From Actinoplanes xinjiangensis (lineage in GTDB: Bacteria; Actinomycetota; Actinomycetes; Mycobacteriales; Micromonosporaceae), in assembly GCF_003148685.1 (NCBI RefSeq), contig NZ_QGGR01000014.1, positions 186,001 to 250,000 on the forward strand: a DNA stretch of 64,000 nt, read 5' to 3'. The notes below the pieces were generated by a model. It ran no database searches, had not been told where the DNA came from, and saw only the letters and a program-made list of their open reading frames with translations. The position numbers and the translations under genes were made by a program. This document shows, piece by piece, positions 32,051-41,568 of the stretch; position 1 is the first letter of the stretch; every line of letters starts with the position of its first letter.

Positions 32051-33088
32051 GTGGCCTCTGGCAGGGGAAGAGTGACGATCGCCGCTATCGCGGAAGCGGC
32101 GGGGGTTTCGGTGCCCACGGTGTCTCGGGTGCTCAATGGTCGATCCGATGTCTCGCCGGGCACCCGCGAGCTGATCGAGCGGTTGCTGCGCGAGCACGAC
32201 TACCGTCCTCGCAACTCTCGGCATTCCGGACGAGCCCGGCTCGTCGACCTCGTCTTCAACGACCTGGACAGCCCGTGGGCGCTGGAGTTGGTGCGCGGCG
32301 TCGAGGACGTGACGCACGCCGCCGGCGTCGGGACGGTGGTGTCCCAGGTGCACCGGCGCAGCACCGCGACCCGGCAGTGGCTGCAGAACCTGCGGGCCCG
32401 TGCCTCCGACGGGGTCATCTTCGTGACCTCCGACGTGGCGGAGCCGGTGCACAGCGAGCTGCACCGTCTCAAGGTGCCGGTGGTGATCATCGATCCGGCC
32501 GGCGGGGTGGCGTCGGACGTGCCGACGATCGGGGCGACGAACTGGTCCGGTGGGCGGACCGCCACGGACCATCTGCTGTCGCTGGGGCACCGGCGGATCG
32601 GTTTCGTGGCCGGCCCCAGCAATCTGCTGTGCAGCCGCGCCCGGCTGGACGGTTACCGGGCGGCGATGGAGGCGGCCGGGGTCCGGGTCGACGAGGAGCT
32701 GATCACCACCGGCGACTTCGGCAACGAGGCGGGGTTCCTGGCCGGCAACCGGCTGCTCAACCTGCCGGAGCGCCCGACGGCGATCTTCGCGTCCAGCGAC
32801 CTGATGGCGCTCGGGGTGTGCGAGGCGGCCCGGCGGCGGGGCCTACGGGTGCCGGATCAGGTGAGCGTGGTCGGCTTCGACGACCTGCCCGAGTCACGGT
32901 GGTCGTCGCCGCCGCTGACCACGATCCGCCAGCCGCTGGCCGAGATGGGCGGGCTCGCCGCGCGGACCGTGTTGCGGCTGTCGCGCGGCGAGGCCATCGA
33001 GACCCCCCGGGTGGAGCTGGCCACCAAGCTCATGGTGCGGGAGAGCACCAGATCATTTGCTGAATCCGGCGGTCAGTCCACTGAGTAG
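32051..33088 (+). CDS. LacI-family transcriptional regulator of the sugar locus
   Basis: 345-residue repressor. Seen: N-terminal helix-turn-helix and hinge (VTIAAIAEAAGVSVPTVSRVLNGRSDVSPGTRELIERLLREHDYRPR) and a sugar-binding periplasmic-type domain (LVFNDLDSPWALELVRGVEDV, IDPAGG, FASSDLMALGVCEAARRRGLRVPDQVSVVGFDDLPESRWSSPPLTTIRQP). GTG at 32051 has AAGGAG upstream. Its 3' end overlaps the convergent permease gene by 36 bp. By position and by the CGAAAGTTTCG sites it resembles BxlR, the xylobiose-responsive repressor of streptomycetes. Confidence 0.93.
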   Translation: MASGRGRVTIAAIAEAAGVSVPTVSRVLNGRSDVSPGTRELIERLLREHDYRPRNSRHSGRARLVDLVFNDLDSPWALELVRGVEDVTHAAGVGTVVSQVHRRSTATRQWLQNLRARASDGVIFVTSDVAEPVHSELHRLKVPVVIIDPAGGVASDVPTIGATNWSGGRTATDHLLSLGHRRIGFVAGPSNLLCSRARLDGYRAAMEAAGVRVDEELITTGDFGNEAGFLAGNRLLNLPERPTAIFASSDLMALGVCEAARRRGLRVPDQVSVVGFDDLPESRWSSPPLTTIRQPLAEMGGLAARTVLRLSRGEAIETPRVELATKLMVRESTRSFAESGGQSTE

Positions 33089-33952
33089 CTGACGGCGCCC
33101 GATCACGTAGAGGGTGAGGATCGGTAGCGTCGTCAGCACCACCGAGGCCAGCACGGCGGGGATGTTGACGCTGTACTGGCCCTGGAACTCCCAGAGCGCG
33201 AGCGGCAGGGTCCGCTGCTCGGGGCTCTGGGTCAGGATCAGCGGGAGGACGAACCCGTTCCACACGGTCAGTCCCTGGTAGATGGTGACCGTCACCAGGG
33301 CCGGCCGGGTCAGCGGGAAGGCGAGCCGCCACAGGGTGCCCCACTCGGTGGCCCCGTCCATCCGCATCGACTCGAAGAGCTCCTTCGGCACGTCGCGGAT
33401 GAAGTTGCCCAGGACCAGCACACTCAGCGGGATGGCGAACGCCAGCGAGGGCAGGATGATCGCGCCGAGGGTGTCGTACATCTGGATCCTGATGATGATC
33501 AGGTAGATCGGGATGATGACCGCCTGCAGCGGGATCGCCAGGCCCATCAGGAACAGGCCGTTGACCGCCCGCAGGAACCGGCTGCCGGCACCGCCGCGGA
33601 TGATCGCGTACGCCGCCATGAACGACACGAGCACCGCCGGGCCGACCGCGCCGACCGTGACGATGACGCTGTTGATGAAGTACTGGACGAAGTCGCTCTC
33701 CAGGACGAACCGGTAGTTCTCCAGCGTCGGGTCCGCCGGCGGCGCAAGCGGGTTGGTGTCGTAGTAGTCGTTCTGCAGCTTGAGGCTGGTGATCACGATC
33801 CAGTAGATGGGCATCACCACGATGGCCAGCCAGATCCAGCCGGCCAGCCCTCCGGCGAAGTTCCAGTGCACCGGACTGGACCGGCGCCGGCGCTTGACCG
33901 GCGGCTGCGCCGCGGCCTTCGGCGGCGTACGGCTGTCGAGCATCGTCGCCAT
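33053..33952 (-). CDS. Sugar ABC transporter permease, MalG type
   Basis: 299-residue inner-membrane permease of a carbohydrate importer (CUT1). Seen: hydrophobic helix at residues 35-55 (LAGWIWLAIVVMPIYWIVITSLK, a MalG hallmark), further helices, and the EAA loop (PKELFESMRMDGATEWGTLWRLAFPLTRPALVTV). ATG at 33952 lies one base after the upstream stop (TGACATG). Last gene of the importer operon. Confidence 0.92.
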   Translation of the reverse strand: MATMLDSRTPPKAAAQPPVKRRRRSSPVHWNFAGGLAGWIWLAIVVMPIYWIVITSLKLQNDYYDTNPLAPPADPTLENYRFVLESDFVQYFINSVIVTVGAVGPAVLVSFMAAYAIIRGGAGSRFLRAVNGLFLMGLAIPLQAVIIPIYLIIIRIQMYDTLGAIILPSLAFAIPLSVLVLGNFIRDVPKELFESMRMDGATEWGTLWRLAFPLTRPALVTVTIYQGLTVWNGFVLPLILTQSPEQRTLPLALWEFQGQYSVNIPAVLASVVLTTLPILTLYVIGRRQLLSGLTAGFSK

Positions 33953-33953
33953 G

Positions 33954-34880
33954 TCAGGCTCCTTCCAGCTGGCTGTCGGCCTGGTCACGCCCGCCGAGCC
34001 GGCGCAGAGCCAGCGCCAGCACGAGGCCGCACAGCACCAGGATGACAGCGATCACGCTGGCCGGGCCCATCAGGTTGGCCTTGAATCCACGCGTGTACAT
34101 GTCGACGGCCAGAGCGCGGGTGGCGTCGCCGGGACCGCCGGCGGTGAGCACCCAGATCAGGTCGAAGAAGGTCAGCGATCCGACCACCATCAGCGTCGAC
34201 GAGGTGATGATCGTGTACTTGAGCTGCGGCAGCGTGATGCTGAAGAACTGGCGCACCCGGCCGGCGCCGTCGATCTGGGCCGCCTCGTACATCGACGCCG
34301 GGATCTGCCGGACCCCGCCCTGGTAGATCAGCGAGTGGAACGGGATGAACTGCCAGGACACCACGAACACCACGACGCCGACGGCCAGGGTGCTGTCGCC
34401 CAGCCAGTCCTGCTGCAGGAACTCGAAGCCCAGCCCGGCGCCGAGCCCGAAGTTCGGGTCGAGCAGCGCCTTGTAGGTGATCGAGATGGCGGCCTGGCTG
34501 AGCAGCAGCGGGATGAAATAGAGCACGGCCAGCACGCCGCGGTAGCGGTGCTGCGCGGCGAGGAACACCCCGATCAGGATGGAGAGCGGCGTCTGCACCA
34601 CCCAGGAGAGCGCCATGATCAGGAAGGTGACCCCGAGCGCGTGCGGCAGCTGCGGATCGGCCAGCACCGAGCGCCAGCTGTCCAGGCCGGAGAACGGGAT
34701 GTCGGTGGTCTGGCCGCTCCACGAACTGAAGCTGAGCACCAGGACGCCGACCAGCGGGATCAGCCCGAACAGCGTGAAGGCGATCAGGGCCGGCCAGGCC
34801 ATCCAGGAGACGGAGCCGCTCCCCGCAGCGCTGCGAGCGCTGAGAGGAGCGGTCCGCACCACAGGCGGAGCAATGGTCAT
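33954..34880 (-). CDS. Sugar ABC transporter permease, MalF type
   Basis: 308-residue permease of a carbohydrate importer. Seen: six hydrophobic helices beginning MAWPALIAFTLFGLIPLVGVLVLSFSSW, and the EAA loop (PASMYEAAQIDGAGRVRQFFSITLPQLKYTI) in the C-terminal half. Pairs with the MalG-type permease. ATG at 34880 overlaps the binding-protein stop (ATGA). Confidence 0.92.
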   Translation of the reverse strand: MTIAPPVVRTAPLSARSAAGSGSVSWMAWPALIAFTLFGLIPLVGVLVLSFSSWSGQTTDIPFSGLDSWRSVLADPQLPHALGVTFLIMALSWVVQTPLSILIGVFLAAQHRYRGVLAVLYFIPLLLSQAAISITYKALLDPNFGLGAGLGFEFLQQDWLGDSTLAVGVVVFVVSWQFIPFHSLIYQGGVRQIPASMYEAAQIDGAGRVRQFFSITLPQLKYTIITSSTLMVVGSLTFFDLIWVLTAGGPGDATRALAVDMYTRGFKANLMGPASVIAVILVLCGLVLALALRRLGGRDQADSQLEGA

Positions 34881-36193
34881 TTCCCGATGACCGCGTTCAT
34901 GTTGTCGGCGAACTGCTGGGGCGAGACGTCCTCGGTGAACAGCTTCGCGATGTTGCTCAGCAGAGCCTCCGCCGCCGTCGGGCTCAGCGCCTGGTCCCAC
35001 GACTGGCCGAAGTTCTTCGCGCCGCTGGCCACGCCGTAGACGAACTTCAGGAAGTCGGCGTCCGGCGAGGCCGCGAGCTTGGCGTCGGCGCCCTTGACGA
35101 TCGGCACGCCGCCGGTGCCGATCCAGTCCTGCTGCTCGGTGTCGTCGAGCATGCTGGCGAAGAACTTCTTGGCGATGTCCTTCTGCTCGGCGGAGGCCTT
35201 CGAGGAGATCGAGAGGAACTGACCGGCGTTGCCGTACGTGTCCTCGGGGTTGCCCTTGCCACCCTCCACCGGCGGGAAGTTCATGTAGCCGAGCTTGCCG
35301 TCCTTGATGAAGCTGCCGCCCTGGGCCTGGATGATGCCGTAGGACCAGCTGCCGTGCAGCATCATGGCGGCCCGGCCCTTGAAGAGCAGTGCCTGGTCGG
35401 CGTTGGAGTCGGCGGTGATCGAGGAGAAGCCCTTGACGAAGCCGTTCGCCTTGACCAGTTCCTGGGTCTTGGTCAGGGCGTCCAGAGCGGCCGGGTTGTT
35501 CCAGGCGTTCGGCTTGCCCTCGTAGATGTCGTTGAACACCTCGATGCCACCGATGCGGTCGAAGAGCAGCTCCAGCCACATCATGTTGGTCCACCGGGAC
35601 TGCCCGCCGAGCGAGAACGGCGCGATGCCCTTGGCGTTGAACTGCGGCACCAGGGCCATGATGTCGGCCCACGACTGCGGCGGCTGGAGGCCGGCGTTCT
35701 GGAAGACCTCCTTGTTGTAGAACAGCACGAGCGGCTGGACCGTCTCGGCCGGCATCGCGTAGATCTTGCCGTTGACCGTGGCCGGGCCGAACGAGGCCGG
35801 GAAGAGCCGGTCCTTGACCGCGGCGTTCTGGCCGAACCAGTCGGTGAGGTCCTCGACCTGGCCCGCCTCCACGTAGGTCTTCAGGCCACCGCCGCCCCAG
35901 CCCCAGATGACCGAGGGGCCCTGGCCGGCGCCCATCGCGGCCTTCAGCTTGTCCTTGTACACGTCGTTCTGGAACGTGGTGACCTTGATCTTGCCGTTGG
36001 GGTTCGCCTGGTTGAACCGCTCGACCGCGCCGGTACGGGGCTTCTCCCCGGGCGGGCCGCTGAGGAACCAGTAGGACGCCTCCCCCGCCTTCGCCGCGCC
36101 GCCTCCGCCGGCCGGGCCGGAGGTGCCACAGGCGCTGAGGGCGGCGCCGGCGGCGGCTCCGGCCGTGAGGGTCAAGAAATTCCTGCGCTTCAC
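34877..36193 (-). CDS. Sugar ABC transporter substrate-binding lipoprotein
   Basis: 438-residue extracytoplasmic binding protein of the CUT1 group (SBP_bac_1). Seen: basic start MKRRNFLTLTAGAAAGAALSAC with lipobox LSAC (Cys about 22), and the solute-binding pattern GKIYAMPAETVQPLVLFYNKEVFQNAGLQPPQSWAD. GTG start at 36193 with GGAG upstream. First gene of the importer operon. No cognate ATPase gene is present; carbohydrate importers of this class in actinomycetes usually share MsiK. The neighbouring GH3 enzyme suggests a xylo- or gluco-oligosaccharide ligand. Confidence 0.92.
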   Translation of the reverse strand: MKRRNFLTLTAGAAAGAALSACGTSGPAGGGGAAKAGEASYWFLSGPPGEKPRTGAVERFNQANPNGKIKVTTFQNDVYKDKLKAAMGAGQGPSVIWGWGGGGLKTYVEAGQVEDLTDWFGQNAAVKDRLFPASFGPATVNGKIYAMPAETVQPLVLFYNKEVFQNAGLQPPQSWADIMALVPQFNAKGIAPFSLGGQSRWTNMMWLELLFDRIGGIEVFNDIYEGKPNAWNNPAALDALTKTQELVKANGFVKGFSSITADSNADQALLFKGRAAMMLHGSWSYGIIQAQGGSFIKDGKLGYMNFPPVEGGKGNPEDTYGNAGQFLSISSKASAEQKDIAKKFFASMLDDTEQQDWIGTGGVPIVKGADAKLAASPDADFLKFVYGVASGAKNFGQSWDQALSPTAAEALLSNIAKLFTEDVSPQQFADNMNAVIGK

Positions 36194-36236
36194 GCTTATC
36201 TCCGTTGTTCAAAGCTGTAAGGAGCGGAATCGCTGC

Positions 36237-36247
36237 CGAAAGTTTCG
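36237..36247. promoter_or_regulatory. LacI/BxlR-type operator CGAAAGTTTCG, importer side
   Basis: Perfect 11-bp palindrome 43 bp upstream of the binding-protein start. A second partial site (GAGGTTTCGTTAACG, 36270-36284) lies just beyond. The same palindrome occurs at the GH3 promoter. Confidence 0.7.
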
Positions 36248-36406
36248 AGTGACAGCTGCAAATTAACGCGAGGTTTCGTTAACGTAGGGTTTCGCCGTGA
36301 CGAGTGTCAAGACTCTTGCCCTAACCGTGCCCGGAGCGCGAGAGTTACCAACGCCGGTGGGCGCGTCACCGTCCGCCGCGGCCCACCGGCCCGCCGCTAG
36401 ACGGCA

Positions 36407-36419
36407 CCGAAAGTTTCGG
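36407..36419. promoter_or_regulatory. LacI/BxlR-type operator CCGAAAGTTTCGG, GH3 side
   Basis: Perfect 13-bp palindrome ending one base into the GGAGG ribosome binding site of the GH3 gene (36418-36422), so a bound repressor would sit at or just downstream of the transcription start. Confidence 0.7.
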
Positions 36420-36427
36420 AGGTTTCG

Positions 36428-38776
36428 TTGACAACACATCCCTGGCAAGATCCGGCGCTGCCGGTTCCCGAGCGCGTCGAGGCTCTGCTCGCCGCGATGA
36501 CGCTCGAGGAGAAGGTGGCCCAGCTCGGCAGCCGGTGGATCGGCAAGGACAAGGGCGCCACCGGCCCGGCCGGGCCCGAGCCGGAGGCGGAGCACTCGGT
36601 CGCCCCGATGGAGAGCGAGTTCAGCGAAGGGCCGGCTCTGGAGGACGCCAGCCGGCACGGTCTCGGCCAGCTCACCCGGGTCTACGGCAGCTACCCGATC
36701 ACGGTCGGTGAGGGCACCGCCGAGCTGGTACGCCAGCAGCGGATCGTGATGGCCTCGTCCCGGCTCGGCATCCCCGCGATGGTGCACGAGGAGTGCCTCA
36801 CCGGGTTCACCATGCACGGCGCCTCGGTCTATCCGGCCGCGATCGCCTGGGGCGCCACCTTCGACCCGGAGCTGATCGAGCGGATGGCCGCCGCGATCGG
36901 CCGGGACATGGCGGCGCTCGGCGTGCACCAGGCGCTGGCCCCGGTGCTCGACGTGGTCCGCGACTACCGGTGGGGCCGGGTGGAGGAGTCCATCGGCGAG
37001 GATCCCTACCTGGTCGCGACGGTCGGCTCGGCGTACGTCCGCGGTCTGCAGGGCTCGGGGGTTCTGGCCACGCTCAAGCACTTCGCCGGATACTCCGCCT
37101 CTCGGGGCGCCCGCAACCACGGCCCGGTACCGATGGGCCGTCGCGAGCTGCTCGACATGATCCTGCCACCGTTCGAGGCCGCCGTCCGCTCCGGCGCCGG
37201 ATCGGTGATGAACTCCTACTCCGACCTCGACGGGGTGCCGGCCGGCGCCGACGGCTGGTTGCTCACCGACCTGCTGCGCGGCGAGTGGGGCTTCACCGGC
37301 ACGGTCGTCTCGGACTACTGGGCGGTGCCGTTCCTGGCGAGCATGCACGGCATCGCCGCCGACGACGGCGGCGCCGGTGCCCGCGCGCTGGAAGCCGGCA
37401 TCGACGTGGAGCTGCCCGACACCATCGGGTACGGCTCCGAACTGGTCGCCCGGGTCCGCTCCGGTGAGGTCGACGAGTCGTACGTGGAACGCGCCGCCCG
37501 CCGGGTGCTGACCCAGAAGGCGGAACTGGGCCTGCTCGATCCCGAGTGGACCCCGGAGTCCTCGGTGGCCACGTCCGCCGCGGTGGTGCTGGACTCGCCG
37601 GCCAACCGGGAGCTGGCCCGCGAGGTGGCGGAACGCTCCATCGTGCTGCTCGACCCCGGTGACGTGCTGCCACTGCCGGGTACCGGGCGGATGGCGGTGG
37701 TCGGCCCCTGCGCCGACGACGCCCGCACCTTCCTGGGCTGCTACGCGTTCCCCAACCACGTGCTTCCCCGCTATCCGGGCGTCGAACCGGAGATCGAGCT
37801 GCCGACCGCGGCCGAGTCGCTGCGGGCCGAGTTCGGCGGCGCCGCCATCACGTACGCCCCCGGTTGCGCCGTCGACGGCGACGACCGCTCCGGGTTCGCC
37901 GAGGCGGTGGCCGCCGCCCGGGACGCCGACGTGTGCCTGGCGTTCGTCGGCGACCTGGCCGGCCTGTTCGGCAAGGGCACCTCGGGCGAGGGCTGCGACG
38001 CCGCCGACCTGCGGCTGCCCGGAGTGCAGGCGGACCTGCTGGAGGAACTGCTGGCGACCGGCACCCCGGTGGTGGTGGTCGTGGTCTCCGGCCGGCCGTA
38101 CGCGCTCGGTGACGTGGCCGGCCGCGCCGCCGCCCTGGTGCAGGCGTTCATGCCGGGCGAGGAGGGCGGCCCGGCGATCGCCGGGGTGCTGTCCGGCCGG
38201 GTGCAGCCCAGCGGCAAGCTGCCGGTGCAGATCCCGCGGACGCCGGGCGGCCAGCCCGGCACCTACCTGCAGCCGCGGCTCGGTGCGGAGCACACCGGTA
38301 CCAGCAATCTGGACCCGGCGCCGCTGTTCGCGTTCGGGCACGGCCGGTCGTACACCACGTTCGAGGTGGGCGACCTGCGCCTGTCGGCGAGCCGGGTGCC
38401 GACCGACGGCGAGTTCACCGCGACCGTACGGGTCCGCAACACCGGCGAGCGGGACGGCACCGAGGTGGTGCAGTTGTACCTCTCCGACCCGGTCGCCCAG
38501 GTCACCCGTCCGATGGTTCAGCTCACCGGTTTCCAGCGGGTGGAGCTGGCCGCCGGCGCTTCGGCGGAGGTCGTCTTCCACGTGCACACCGACCGCACGG
38601 CTTTCACCGGCCGGGATTTGAAACGTATCGTCGAGCCCGGTGAGCTGCGGGTTCTCGCCGGCACGTCGGCCGGTGACCTGCCCTGTGCAGCGACCGTCGA
38701 GCTGACCGGGTCGATCCGTCCGGCGGGCCCCGGACGGGTCATCACCACGCCGGTGGAGGTGCGACCGGAACACTAG
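36428..38776 (+). CDS. Glycoside hydrolase family 3 beta-glucosidase/beta-xylosidase
   Basis: 782-residue intracellular GH3 enzyme without signal peptide. Seen: N-terminal GH3 barrel (LGIPAMVHEECLTGF, GLQGSGVLATLKHFAGYSASRGARNHGPVPMGRRELLDMILPPFEAAVRSG) with the catalytic Asp in TGTVVSDYWAVPFLASMHG, a C-terminal GH3 domain and a fibronectin-III-like end (VRNTGERDGTEVVQLYLSDPVAQV). The overall form matches streptomycete BxlA-type beta-xylosidases, though gluco-oligosaccharide activity cannot be excluded. TTG start at 36428 with GGAGG at five bases. It would hydrolyse the oligosaccharide brought in by the divergent importer. Confidence 0.92.
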   Translation: MTTHPWQDPALPVPERVEALLAAMTLEEKVAQLGSRWIGKDKGATGPAGPEPEAEHSVAPMESEFSEGPALEDASRHGLGQLTRVYGSYPITVGEGTAELVRQQRIVMASSRLGIPAMVHEECLTGFTMHGASVYPAAIAWGATFDPELIERMAAAIGRDMAALGVHQALAPVLDVVRDYRWGRVEESIGEDPYLVATVGSAYVRGLQGSGVLATLKHFAGYSASRGARNHGPVPMGRRELLDMILPPFEAAVRSGAGSVMNSYSDLDGVPAGADGWLLTDLLRGEWGFTGTVVSDYWAVPFLASMHGIAADDGGAGARALEAGIDVELPDTIGYGSELVARVRSGEVDESYVERAARRVLTQKAELGLLDPEWTPESSVATSAAVVLDSPANRELAREVAERSIVLLDPGDVLPLPGTGRMAVVGPCADDARTFLGCYAFPNHVLPRYPGVEPEIELPTAAESLRAEFGGAAITYAPGCAVDGDDRSGFAEAVAAARDADVCLAFVGDLAGLFGKGTSGEGCDAADLRLPGVQADLLEELLATGTPVVVVVVSGRPYALGDVAGRAAALVQAFMPGEEGGPAIAGVLSGRVQPSGKLPVQIPRTPGGQPGTYLQPRLGAEHTGTSNLDPAPLFAFGHGRSYTTFEVGDLRLSASRVPTDGEFTATVRVRNTGERDGTEVVQLYLSDPVAQVTRPMVQLTGFQRVELAAGASAEVVFHVHTDRTAFTGRDLKRIVEPGELRVLAGTSAGDLPCAATVELTGSIRPAGPGRVITTPVEVRPEH

Positions 38777-38785
38777 GCTGAACCC

Positions 38786-39990
38786 GTGCCCCGACGCATC
38801 AACGACGACGAGCGGCTACGCCGGCTCGAAGCGGTCACCGATGCGACGCTGTCCCGGCTGGACGCCTCCGATCTCCTCGACGAGCTGCTGGACCGGGTGC
38901 GCGACCTGCTGGGCGTCGACACCGCGGCGATCCTGCTGCTCGACGCGCACTCCCAGCACCTCGTCGCGACCGCGGCCAAGGGCCTGGAGGAGGAGGTGCG
39001 GGCCGGGTTCCGGGTGGCGGTGGGGCGCGGGTTCGCCGGCCGGGTCGCGGCGGTCCGCGCCGCGGTCCGGCTCACCGACGTCACCCCGGCCGACGTGGTC
39101 AACCCGCTCCTGGTGGCGAAGGGCATCCGCTCGCTGCTGGGCGTGCCGATCGTGGCCGGCCGGGATCTGGTCGGCGTACTGCACGTCGGCACGCTCCGCC
39201 GCCGGGAGTTCGCCGACGACGACGTGAAACTGCTCGAGCTGGTCGCCGACCGGGCCGCGGTGGCCGGGCGGATCCGGTCGGCGAACTCGACCAGTCCGCC
39301 GCGCTGGCCCTGCAGCGCAGCCTGCTGCCGGCCCGGCTGCCGTCGGTCCCGGGGGTCGACCTGGCCGCGCGTTACGTTCCGGGGCACGCCACCGGCATCG
39401 GCGGCGACTGGTATGACGTGTTCGTCCTGCCGTCCGGCTGGCTGGGCGTGGTGATCGGCGACGTCTCCGGGCACGGCCTGGCGTCGGCCGTGGTGATGGG
39501 CCGGATCCGTAGCGCGCTCCGGGCGTACGCGCTGATCTGCGACGATCCGGCGCAGGCGCTGACCCTGCTGGACCGCAAGGTGCAGCACTTCGAGGCGGGC
39601 AGCCTCACCACCGCCCTCTACGCGATGATCAGCCCCGACCGGGACCGGGCGGTGATCTCGACGGCCGGCCACCTGCGCCCGGTGCTGGCCGGCCCGGACG
39701 GGACGGCCGCCCTGGCCGGGGTGCCGGTCGACCCGCCGCTCGGGGTGGTCCATCCGGACCGGTCCCGGCGCAGCACCGCGGTGCCGCTGGCGCCGGGCAC
39801 GCTGCTGTTCTGCTACACCGACGGTCTGGTGGAACGGCGCGGCGAGATGATCGACACCGGGCTGGACCGGCTGGTCGCCACCGTTCGGGCCGACGCGCCG
39901 GAGGTGGTCTGCGCTACCGTCATGTCGGACGCGGCCGATGCGCCACACACCGACGACGTCGCGGTTCTCGCCGTTCGCCGCCACGGATGA
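38786..39990 (+). pseudogene. GAF-SpoIIE (PP2C-type) phosphatase, split by a frameshift
   Basis: GTG at 38786 opens a GAF-domain frame (DELLDRVRDLLGVDTAAILLLDAHSQHLVATAAKGLEEEV, VGRGFAGRVAA). At about 39276-39280 the homology jumps to another frame: GELDQSAALALQRSLLPARL and then GIGGDWYDVFVLPSG, GDVSGHGLASAVV, LFCYTDGLVERRG and HTDDVAVLAVRRHG, which are the metal-site blocks of SpoIIE-type Ser/Thr phosphatases, ending at 39990. Insertion of one base near GGTCGG restores a continuous protein of about 400 residues (R-I-R-V-G-E-L-D). It may be a real pseudogene, a sequencing error or a programmed shift. Follows the GH3 gene by 9 bp. Confidence 0.85.
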
Positions 39991-40038
39991 CGGCCGGTGT
40001 GTCACCGTTCGATGGCGGGTTCGTTTCCGGGCCCCAGT

Positions 40039-40081
40039 TCCTACGGAAATATTGCTGTGACCTCTTGTTCGCAACGGATTC
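40039..40081 (+). promoter_or_regulatory. Shared 43-nt bipartite element, copy A
   Basis: TCCTACGGAAATA, 11 variable bases, then TCTTGTTCGCAACGGATTC, ending 50 bp before the aminobutyraldehyde dehydrogenase start. Matches copy B (49113-49155, opposite strand) at 13/13 and 17/19 positions in the two conserved blocks. Confidence 0.75.
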
Positions 40082-40131
40082 AGCAGAAAAGATGGGGCCG
40101 AATTCGCTGATACCACAGCTGGAGGCGCCGG

Positions 40132-41568
40132 ATGACCGCGAAGACGGTACTGCACAACCTCATCGGGGGCGAAGCGGTCGCACCCGTGGAGGGGCGGTAC
40201 TCCGATCTCATCGACCCGTCCACCGGTGAGGTGTTCGCCTCCGCCCCGGTCTCCGGATCCGAGGACGTGGACCGGGCCATGACAGCCGCCTCCGGCGCGT
40301 TCGCGCAGTGGCGCGACACCACCCCCGGCGAACGGCAGCGCGCCCTGCTCAAGTTCGCCGACGCCATCGAGGCCCGCGCCGACGAGCTGGTCGCCGCCGA
40401 GTCGAAGAACACCGGCAAGCCGCTCGGCCTGACCGCCAGCGAGGAGCTGCCGCCGGCCATCGACCACCTGCGCTTCTTCGCCGGTGCCGCCCGGGTGCTG
40501 GAGGGCCGCTCCGCCGGGCAGTACATGAACGGGTTCGAGAGCTACGTGCGCCGCGAGCCGATCGGGGTCTGCGCCCAGGTGACGCCGTGGAACTATCCGC
40601 TGCTGATGGCGATGTGGAAGATCGCGCCGGCGCTGGCCGCGGGCAACGCCGTGGTGCTCAAACCGTCCGACACCACCCCGGTCACCAGCGTGCTGCTCGC
40701 CGAGATCGCCGCCGAGTTCCTGCCGGCCGGGCTGTTCAACGTGGTCCTCGGCGACCGCGACACCGGCCGCGCCCTGGTCGGCCACCGGACCCCGCAGATG
40801 GTGTCGATCACCGGTTCGGTCCGGGCCGGCATGGAGGTGGCCGGGTCGGCCGCCGCCGACCTCAAGCGCACCCACCTGGAGCTGGGCGGCAAGGCACCGG
40901 TCGTGGTCTTCGACGACGCCGACGTCGAGGCGGCCGCCGCGGCCATCGCCGAGGCCGGCTACTTCAACGCCGGGCAGGACTGCACCGCCGCCACCCGGGT
41001 GCTGGCGTCGGCCGGCGTCTACGACGACTTCGTGGCGGCTCTCGCCGCGCAGGCCCGGGAGATCAAAACGGGCGCCCCGGACCAGAAGGACGTGCTCTAC
41101 GGCCCGGTCAACAACGCCGGCCAACTGGCGCGGGTGGCCGGGTTCATCGACCGGCTGCCGGACCACGCGGTGCTCCAGGCCGGCGGCTCCCAGGTGGGCG
41201 ACCGCGGTTTCTTCTACTCCCCCACGGTCGTCTCCGGGCTGCGCCAGGACGACGAGATCATCCAGAACGAGGTGTTCGGCCCGGTCATCACCGTGCAGAA
41301 GTTCACCGACGAGGACGAGGCGGTCGCCCACGCCAACGGTGTCGAGTACGCGCTGGCCTCCAGCGTGTGGACGAAGGACCACGGCCGGGCGATGCGGATG
41401 ACACAGCGTCTCGACTTCGGCTGCGTCTGGGTCAACTGCCACATCCCGCTGGTCGCCGAGATGCCGCACGGCGGCTTCAAGCACTCCGGGCACGGCAAGG
41501 ACCTGTCGGTGTACGGGTTCGAGGACTACACCCGCATCAAGCACGTCATGCACCACGTGGGGGCGTGA
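40132..41568 (+). CDS. Gamma-aminobutyraldehyde dehydrogenase-type aldehyde dehydrogenase
   Basis: 478-residue NAD-dependent aldehyde dehydrogenase. Seen: IGVCAQVTPWNYPLLMAMWKIAPALAAGNAVVLKPSDTTP (cofactor region), catalytic Glu in HLELGGKAPVVV, and catalytic Cys in GYFNAGQDCTAATRVL, a form typical of aminobutyraldehyde dehydrogenases. Converts 4-aminobutanal from putrescine to GABA by inference. ATG at 40132 preceded by GGAGG. Its stop overlaps the gabT start (TGATG). A close paralogue is encoded at 56342-57793. Confidence 0.92.
   Translation: MTAKTVLHNLIGGEAVAPVEGRYSDLIDPSTGEVFASAPVSGSEDVDRAMTAASGAFAQWRDTTPGERQRALLKFADAIEARADELVAAESKNTGKPLGLTASEELPPAIDHLRFFAGAARVLEGRSAGQYMNGFESYVRREPIGVCAQVTPWNYPLLMAMWKIAPALAAGNAVVLKPSDTTPVTSVLLAEIAAEFLPAGLFNVVLGDRDTGRALVGHRTPQMVSITGSVRAGMEVAGSAAADLKRTHLELGGKAPVVVFDDADVEAAAAAIAEAGYFNAGQDCTAATRVLASAGVYDDFVAALAAQAREIKTGAPDQKDVLYGPVNNAGQLARVAGFIDRLPDHAVLQAGGSQVGDRGFFYSPTVVSGLRQDDEIIQNEVFGPVITVQKFTDEDEAVAHANGVEYALASSVWTKDHGRAMRMTQRLDFGCVWVNCHIPLVAEMPHGGFKHSGHGKDLSVYGFEDYTRIKHVMHHVGA

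Noticed and set aside
36263..38773. 836-codon open frame antisense to the GH3 gene
   Set aside because: A by-product of high GC third positions; no domain, and the other strand has complete GH3 motifs.
38773..41556. 927-codon open frame antisense to the phosphatase and dehydrogenase genes
   Set aside because: No recognisable protein features; antisense shadow.
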